Under the pieces are notes generated by a model. That model worked only from the letters and a program-made list of their open reading frames with translations. It was not told the origin of the DNA and did no database searches. Positions 5,284 through 5,323 of a stretch of DNA of 5,323 nucleotides are shown here, one piece after another; positions within the stretch are counted from its first letter, which is position 1, and every line of letters starts with the position of its first letter. A program made the position numbers and the translations under genes. This DNA comes from JARLFX01 sp036404255 (GTDB lineage: Bacteria > Acidobacteriota > Terriglobia > Terriglobales > Acidobacteriaceae): contig DASWOP010000008.1 in assembly GCA_036404255.1 (NCBI GenBank), positions 1 through 5,323 of the forward strand. The letters run 5' to 3'.

Positions 5284-5323
5284 GCCTGAGAACGTCGGAT
5301 TGGGGAATAGTTGCGGCACCATA

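Overview
The window reads as ordinary chromosomal DNA from a GC-rich Gram-negative bacterium, most likely an acidobacterium (Acidobacteriaceae / Terriglobales type). That placement is an inference. It rests mainly on the secreted protein at 3188-4087, whose layout resembles a family I know chiefly from acidobacterial genomes, and on the general gene mix. No insertion sequence, integrase, CRISPR array, rRNA or convincing tRNA is visible.

Layout: six genes. (1) 137-2101 (+) is a membrane-anchored GGDEF-EAL protein that makes and/or degrades c-di-GMP. (2) 2180-2692 (+) is a DoxX-family four-helix membrane protein, 78 bases downstream on the same strand and perhaps co-transcribed. (3) 2693-2909 is an AT-rich control region with two CRP-like palindromes 30 bp apart, a candidate promoter and a leader of about 90 bases. 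(4) 2910-3110 (+) is a 66-residue cold-shock protein, closed by a strong intrinsic terminator at 3141-3166. (5) 3188-4087 (-) is an exported protein of unknown function, convergent with the cold-shock gene. (6) 4113-4448 (+) is a small 'phage holin family 4' membrane protein, divergent from gene 5 with only 25 bp between start codons. (7) 4493-4524 is a perfect 14-bp bidirectional terminator. (8) 4542-5270 (-) is a membrane-anchored TPR-like protein of the YfgM/PF09976 type, whose promoter probably lies beyond the right edge.

The genes do not form one pathway. They are a row of short transcription units (signalling, membrane, stress, envelope) separated by recognisable terminators. Five of the six products are membrane-bound or exported, so the window has an envelope flavour. 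I see no convincing new multi-gene system. The least routine signals are the tandem CRP-like sites ahead of the cold-shock gene, the uncharacterised exported protein, and the very tight divergent junction with a 10-bp palindrome. Three of the six genes appear to use GTG or TTG starts.
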